This document shows, piece by piece, positions 59,926 through 64,000 of a stretch of 64,000 nucleotides of DNA. Position numbers and translations under genes: made by a program. The DNA lies in the NCBI GenBank assembly GCA_026874595.1, contig CM049319.1, positions 58,726,917 to 58,790,916 of the forward strand, read 5' to 3'. Below the pieces are notes generated by a model that saw only the letters and a list, made by a program, of their open reading frames with translations, had not been told where the DNA came from and made no database searches. The stretch's first letter is position 1. The number at the start of each line of letters is the position of its first letter. This DNA is from Sipunculus nudus (lineage: Eukaryota; Annelida; Sipuncula; Golfingiida; Sipunculidae).

Positions 59926-60749
59926 CAGAACTTCGGAAAGTATCCATCAGGACACTTGGAGTCCCCTAAATATCAATCTTTGGCCAGCATATGTTTTAAT
60001 GCATTTCTATCATATGTTAACTATGACTTAACGCTGGGTACCACAAAGCATTTTTATTGTAAACGGAAAGAATAAACAATATACTTAACTTTTATTAACT
60101 TGAAGAATTTGAAACATGGTAAATTTGTTTTCACTGTTAATCTTTGCATGTTCGAATTAATGAATGTTCTATTTGGACGTATGAGAACAGTTTACACCGA
60201 ATGCTACATTTCAGAAATCGGACTTGAGGAAGGTTGACTTGGACTCGAACCTCACGACGCAGAGTCGCATTTGGAACTCGGATGGTGTAAACTAGACTAC
60301 ATCACTGGTTCTACCGAGATAGTTCGTCATTTATTAATTCAGTGTTAGCTTTACAATTGCCGTGAATGTTTACTTCATGGAAACTCTTTCGACACACAAG
60401 GAGAAGCTCAATATATAATAATTAAGAAAAACAACATTGTAAATTCACTTCAGTCTGTTTCATGGGATGCATTCCGATCCTCTGGTGAATGTTAAAAGAA
60501 TGGTCCAAACGGTATAGTTTACAAATCTGAGACATTGCAAGATTTGATGGCGCCACTTGGGAGAGAATTTCGGCTCATTAGTTCAACAATGGTCAAGGGA
60601 CGGCAGTTGCTAAGTAGCTTTTTAGACAAATAGAGGTCACATCTTCTTGTCCCACAGAAGTAGAATGCTTCCCTGACGGCGATTTTCGAGGAAAGCTTGT
60701 AATTGCTGGTCCCTTTTTTAGTTTTCAGGTGAATTTTGACAGCTCGGTT

Positions 60750-61215
60750 ATTTTATGCGTTGGATCTGTCATAGATGGATGGTTTGTGGTTGTTGTATCT
60801 GGTCTTAAAGTTACTTTCATTATCCCTATGTAGCATTTCTCTGACTGTTCTGACTGTTCCCTTATAGACAATGCATCTCAGCTGGCACTGACCTTTCATC
60901 GGACATTCATCTTTTTTTCCAGCGATTACATTGTTTTCGAGGTACATTTCGGAGATGTGTTTGTATTTCAGGTTGTTTGCTATCTATCAGGTTTGACATG
61001 TGTGGCAAACAACTTAAGCTTATTTTCAAATTGTCCTTGTTGAATAGCTTGTGCTACCTGTGATGCTTTGGGAGGCGTTTTTAACTAGCCCTATGAACTG
61101 CCTTCCAATGTTTGTTCTACATGACGGCTGGTAGGGGAACTGAATCATATTATTTTCCTTTAGGTTTACTGGTTCTGTTGCTTTTCTTTGTGGGTTCAAA
61201 AATTTTTTAGTTTTC
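60750..61215 (-). pseudogene. Penelope-like element remnant with GIY-YIG linker region
   Basis: On the minus strand, in changing frames: RTNIGRQFIGLVKNAS, FNKDNLKISLSCLPHMSNLI, GKKDECPMKGQCQLRCIVYK, and NFKTRYNNHKPS. These match the C-terminal stretch of Penelope-like reverse transcriptases (NIGxxFLxLIDKHF, FNxNxxKxSYSCM, CPLxxxCLxxxIVYKA, FKxRYxNHxxSF), including the start of the GIY-YIG endonuclease. Stops and frame changes mark it as dead; the RT core is not seen. Confidence 0.75.
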
Positions 61216-61836
61216 TTTGAATCCGTTATTCTCTAAAGTTTTGTTTTGCTTTCATGAAAAGCTCTACATTGCAAGAGATATCAGATACACACTTGCTCAT
61301 TCATTGGTATTTGTGTAGTAATTGCTGAAGAATGGTTTGATTATGCATGGATATAGACCGGCTCATTGTTTAGTTTTCTGTAAGGATATAAACTAGAACT
61401 TCTGCTGTCTGTCACTCCTCAATAACGGTTAGATTTTCTGGTCCCGAATTATTTCATATTTGTTTGATTGCCAATTGCGGCCACTCCTCTATTCCGTATT
61501 ACAGCCAGGTCTCCCGGTCCCGCAGGCCAGTAAGAGCTGCAATTAGGGTCAGTGGCCAAATCTTGCGTCCACCGTTGACATCCAGAAGCGCATCCGGGGG
61601 GATGGGGTCGGAAAAACCCTTTTTCAGCCACTCCAACCTTTTTAACGAGTTTCAGACCAATTTTTGCGACCGTGACCCTCCCCCAACCTTTTCCGGACTT
61701 GGGGACCTTTTTCTCAGGCTTCTATCATTAGTCCTCCTCGGTTGCCCCCGACCCTTTCCTGAAACCTGCATAAATAAATATATACTGTTACTTTATATAT
61801 TTCATATATATTTTTTTCATTACCGCATTACCGATT

Positions 61837-61930
61837 TGTGACCGCAGGGTTGTTGGTTGTCCAACAGTCTGCTCTAAGACTCTTAGCTATAAAAACTACA
61901 ATGAGGGTGTGCTCTTTTTGCCCAAGACTA
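61837..61930 (+). mobile_element. 5'-truncated SINE related to 37612-37935
   Basis: Aligned with the SINE at 37.6 kb: TGTGACCGCAGGGTTGTTGG against TGTGACCACAAGGTTGTGGG, then CTAAGACTCTTAG and GAGGGTGTGCTCT against CTAAGACTTCTAG and AGGGTGCACTCT. Short and diverged. Confidence 0.5.
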
Positions 61931-62059
61931 AATGCTTTTGTAAATGTTGGTGTGAATCTGGCACATGACCCGGATTTAGGAACATTATCAAGAAATGTGC
62001 ACAAACGTAAAGTCACTTATGTACAAATAAACCTGGAATTATTGGCCGCATAAGTGAAT

Positions 62060-62466
62060 GCAAGCACTTGTTTGGAACATATGCACTAGTGAACCTAGGA
62101 AAACGCGCCAAATAAAAAAACTGAAAACACGAGTTGCGGAGGTACCCCACATTAAGGAACGCCTGCGGAGGCCTGCATTCCTATACCTGCATTCTTAAGA
62201 ATGCAGATTTCTAGTCTAGATCTTTGATCGTTTTGTCTTTACTCTGTTTCTCTTCTAGCTGCTTATTCTGTTGTATTTTCTCTTCAACGCCAGTGCCCGA
62301 CTGTAAGTCCCCCCCCCACCCCTTCGGCCAGCTCGTTGCCAGTATTCTCATACTCCAATAATTCAGCTCTTTTGAAACTTATCACTTCCAATTTTGTTCT
62401 TCTCAAGACAGTCCTCGAGTTTTCAATGGTGCTACCCCGAGCGGGTTGAATAATCCGAGCCCGATA
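62060..62466. other. 3' flank of the fucosyltransferase gene
   Basis: Non-coding; contains a C run at 62310-62325. No clear AATAAA on the minus strand close to the stop codon. Confidence 0.5.
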
Positions 62467-63714
62467 TCATGTTTCCCAACAGTTTTCCTTGACTCCCCAG
62501 AAAGTAGATAAGTCAGAATAGATCTTAGGTGTTAATTTGGTGTCGTGTAGACGTTCACAAAGATCACATATCATTTGACCAGAAGGGTTTTTGACAAGGT
62601 AAAAACGTTGTCTCCACATTTGATATTTGTTATAAGCTTCATCATTTTTGTCCAGATATTTGATATATTTGGCAAGCTCTTCCGGACTGGTAAAATTGTC
62701 CACATGGATAAACGATTCAGGTGGCGCCACATGTTTGTATTCATCAAAAGTAGCACCTCGAACTACTGGAACCATACCGGTGTGTAAAGCCGTCCAAATT
62801 TTTTCAGTTATATATTCATGGCATCGGCTATTCTCAAAGGCAAGGTAGAATTTATATTTCTTTTTCAGATTCACAACACATTGGGCCGACCTGTCAACCT
62901 GACACGGATCTGGATCACCACACTTTCCATAAATATCTAAATCAATCGCTGATTTAAGCTCATTTGCATATTCCGTCCGTTTACCAGTTAATGAAGGCGC
63001 GCAGTTACTAACATACCATAGTGCAAGCTTCGACTTAGTGTTTGCAGCATACGGCAGATCTTTTCTAGGAACATCCAAAAAATGATATAATCCATCATTG
63101 ACTTGTATGTCGGAGTCTTTTTTGTAGGTCATAGTCCAGTTGAAGAGGTTATTATACATACTTAAGTCAGGATCAAACGACCTCTGCGTGTTATAAGTAT
63201 GTGGTGGTGATTCGGCTGTGAAAAATATCCATCTTTGGTTACTATAGCGCAGGGATGGAAGATCAGTCGTCCCGCGCGGGAGGTCTCTGGTGTGCATCAA
63301 CAAAGCGTCGCTGTTAGCCAACCTGTCGCGGTTGAACGTGAAAAAGCAACGATTTTCCTTGCATTTGTTCAAAATAAATTCCTCTTGTCCCAGTTTGAAG
63401 CCCCAATTCTTGACCCCAAAGAATTCCGTCCACAGAAGTATTCGCTTAAATCCCCTGCCATATTGGGTGATGGCTCTTGGGGCCTCTTGTTTTAAAAGCT
63501 CGGTATTTGGATATGCGCCGAGATACGTATAAAATGAAATGGCTATCACAGCTAAAATAAACACAACTGGTCCTCTCCGTTGAACTAGTTTCTGCATCGT
63601 CATTATCATCAAGGTTTGGTTACTATGGAAACCATGTAAGAGATAAATAAGGAAGGTACCTTTTTTCTTCTCTTCACTTTTTCTAAAAAATAAACGGTCT
63701 CCAATGAATGTCAT
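62467..63714 (-). CDS. Alpha-1,3-fucosyltransferase (GT10 family), intronless
   Basis: The frame is intact, 415 codons, in one exon. The enzyme moves fucose from GDP-fucose to GlcNAc of glycoproteins or glycolipids in the Golgi. It is a type II membrane protein: TM segment GPVVFILAVIAISFYTYLGA (residues about 48-67), then a stem, then the catalytic domain. Motifs: RILLWTEFFG (91-100), WIFFTAESPPHTYN (162-175), WYVSNC (233-238), DIYGKCG (260-266), the GDP-fucose motif FYLAFENSRCHEYITEKIW (289-307) and GMVPVVRG (313-320). The C terminus carries CDLC, as in related enzymes. N-glycosylation sites: NWT and NFT. The first Met gives an unusually long cytoplasmic tail; Met36, Met38 or Met40 (63609-63597) would give the short tail usual for this family and are more likely starts. 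The linkage specificity cannot be told from sequence. Confidence 0.93.
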   Translation of the reverse strand: MTFIGDRLFFRKSEEKKKGTFLIYLLHGFHSNQTLMIMTMQKLVQRRGPVVFILAVIAISFYTYLGAYPNTELLKQEAPRAITQYGRGFKRILLWTEFFGVKNWGFKLGQEEFILNKCKENRCFFTFNRDRLANSDALLMHTRDLPRGTTDLPSLRYSNQRWIFFTAESPPHTYNTQRSFDPDLSMYNNLFNWTMTYKKDSDIQVNDGLYHFLDVPRKDLPYAANTKSKLALWYVSNCAPSLTGKRTEYANELKSAIDLDIYGKCGDPDPCQVDRSAQCVVNLKKKYKFYLAFENSRCHEYITEKIWTALHTGMVPVVRGATFDEYKHVAPPESFIHVDNFTSPEELAKYIKYLDKNDEAYNKYQMWRQRFYLVKNPSGQMICDLCERLHDTKLTPKIYSDLSTFWGVKENCWET

Positions 63715-64000
63715 GTTAAGTATTGTCTTCTCCTTGATTCCAGGAATGTAAAGTTATGACATAACAACCTTTCTGGCTCGACGGTCATATTGGTTACAAT
63801 CTGGATGTCATAAGGTCCCAAAAATCTGAAAAAAAGAAAACACAGTCTGCAGGACCAAATGTGATGCACATTTGAGTACTTACTACCAAACAGTAGCAAA
63901 TTACATTATAATGAAGCTGGCTATTTCCTTAAATTTTCTGTAGAATTTTTGGGATTTCTGGCTTAATCTGCATATATGTGACAGAACTTTATTATATATT
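63715..64000 (-). other. 5' flank or 5' UTR of the fucosyltransferase gene
   Basis: A 62-aa open frame (63711-63899, minus) overlaps the first Met of the fucosyltransferase frame by 4 nt and has no recognised similarity. It is best seen as 5' UTR or promoter. A non-coding first exon upstream is possible. Confidence 0.45.

Overview
The window is AT-rich animal DNA with spliced genes and a very dense load of dispersed repeats. The three protein genes, the tRNA-derived SINEs, and the many copies of repeats built around TGACCTTGACC and GTCTGTCCATCCGTCC fit a lophotrochozoan. A bivalve mollusc is the most likely source, but this rests on repeat style and gene structure, not on a search.

Layout. 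(1) 1-2674: tandem copies of a dispersed repeat, then intron. (2) 2675-11776, plus strand: the last four coding exons of DNAJC5 (cysteine string protein). The exon with the HPD motif of the J domain lies upstream of the window. The introns hold a hAT-like element and a 36-bp minisatellite. (3) 11777-22169: tail-to-tail interval between DNAJC5 and GSTK1, with 3' UTRs that cannot be bounded, MITEs and microsatellites. (4) 22170-45934, minus strand: a complete kappa-class glutathione transferase gene (GSTK1) rebuilt from eight constitutive exons plus one exon present in two tandem copies. The product is 227 aa and ends in a peroxisomal-type AKL. Its introns carry arrays of repeats full of nuclear-receptor half sites (AGGTCA), several MITEs and SINEs. 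(5) 46-61.3 kb: a graveyard of transposons: Ty3/gypsy integrase, a broken TatD-nuclease pseudogene, a 1.7-kb 22-bp minisatellite, gypsy RNase H, a LINE endonuclease region, gypsy reverse transcriptase, a pogo/Tigger transposase end with its terminal repeat, a LINE reverse-transcriptase scrap and a Penelope-like fragment. (6) 62467-63714, minus strand: an intact, intronless alpha-1,3-fucosyltransferase (GT10).

The three genes do not form a pathway. DNAJC5 is a vesicle co-chaperone, GSTK1 a mitochondrial/peroxisomal thiol enzyme, and the fucosyltransferase a Golgi enzyme. The most notable biology is the in-frame tandem exon pair in GSTK1, separated by only 51 nt (a candidate mutually exclusive splicing switch), and the repeat-borne nuclear-receptor motif arrays inside the same gene. 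I found no CRISPR, operon or prokaryotic feature.
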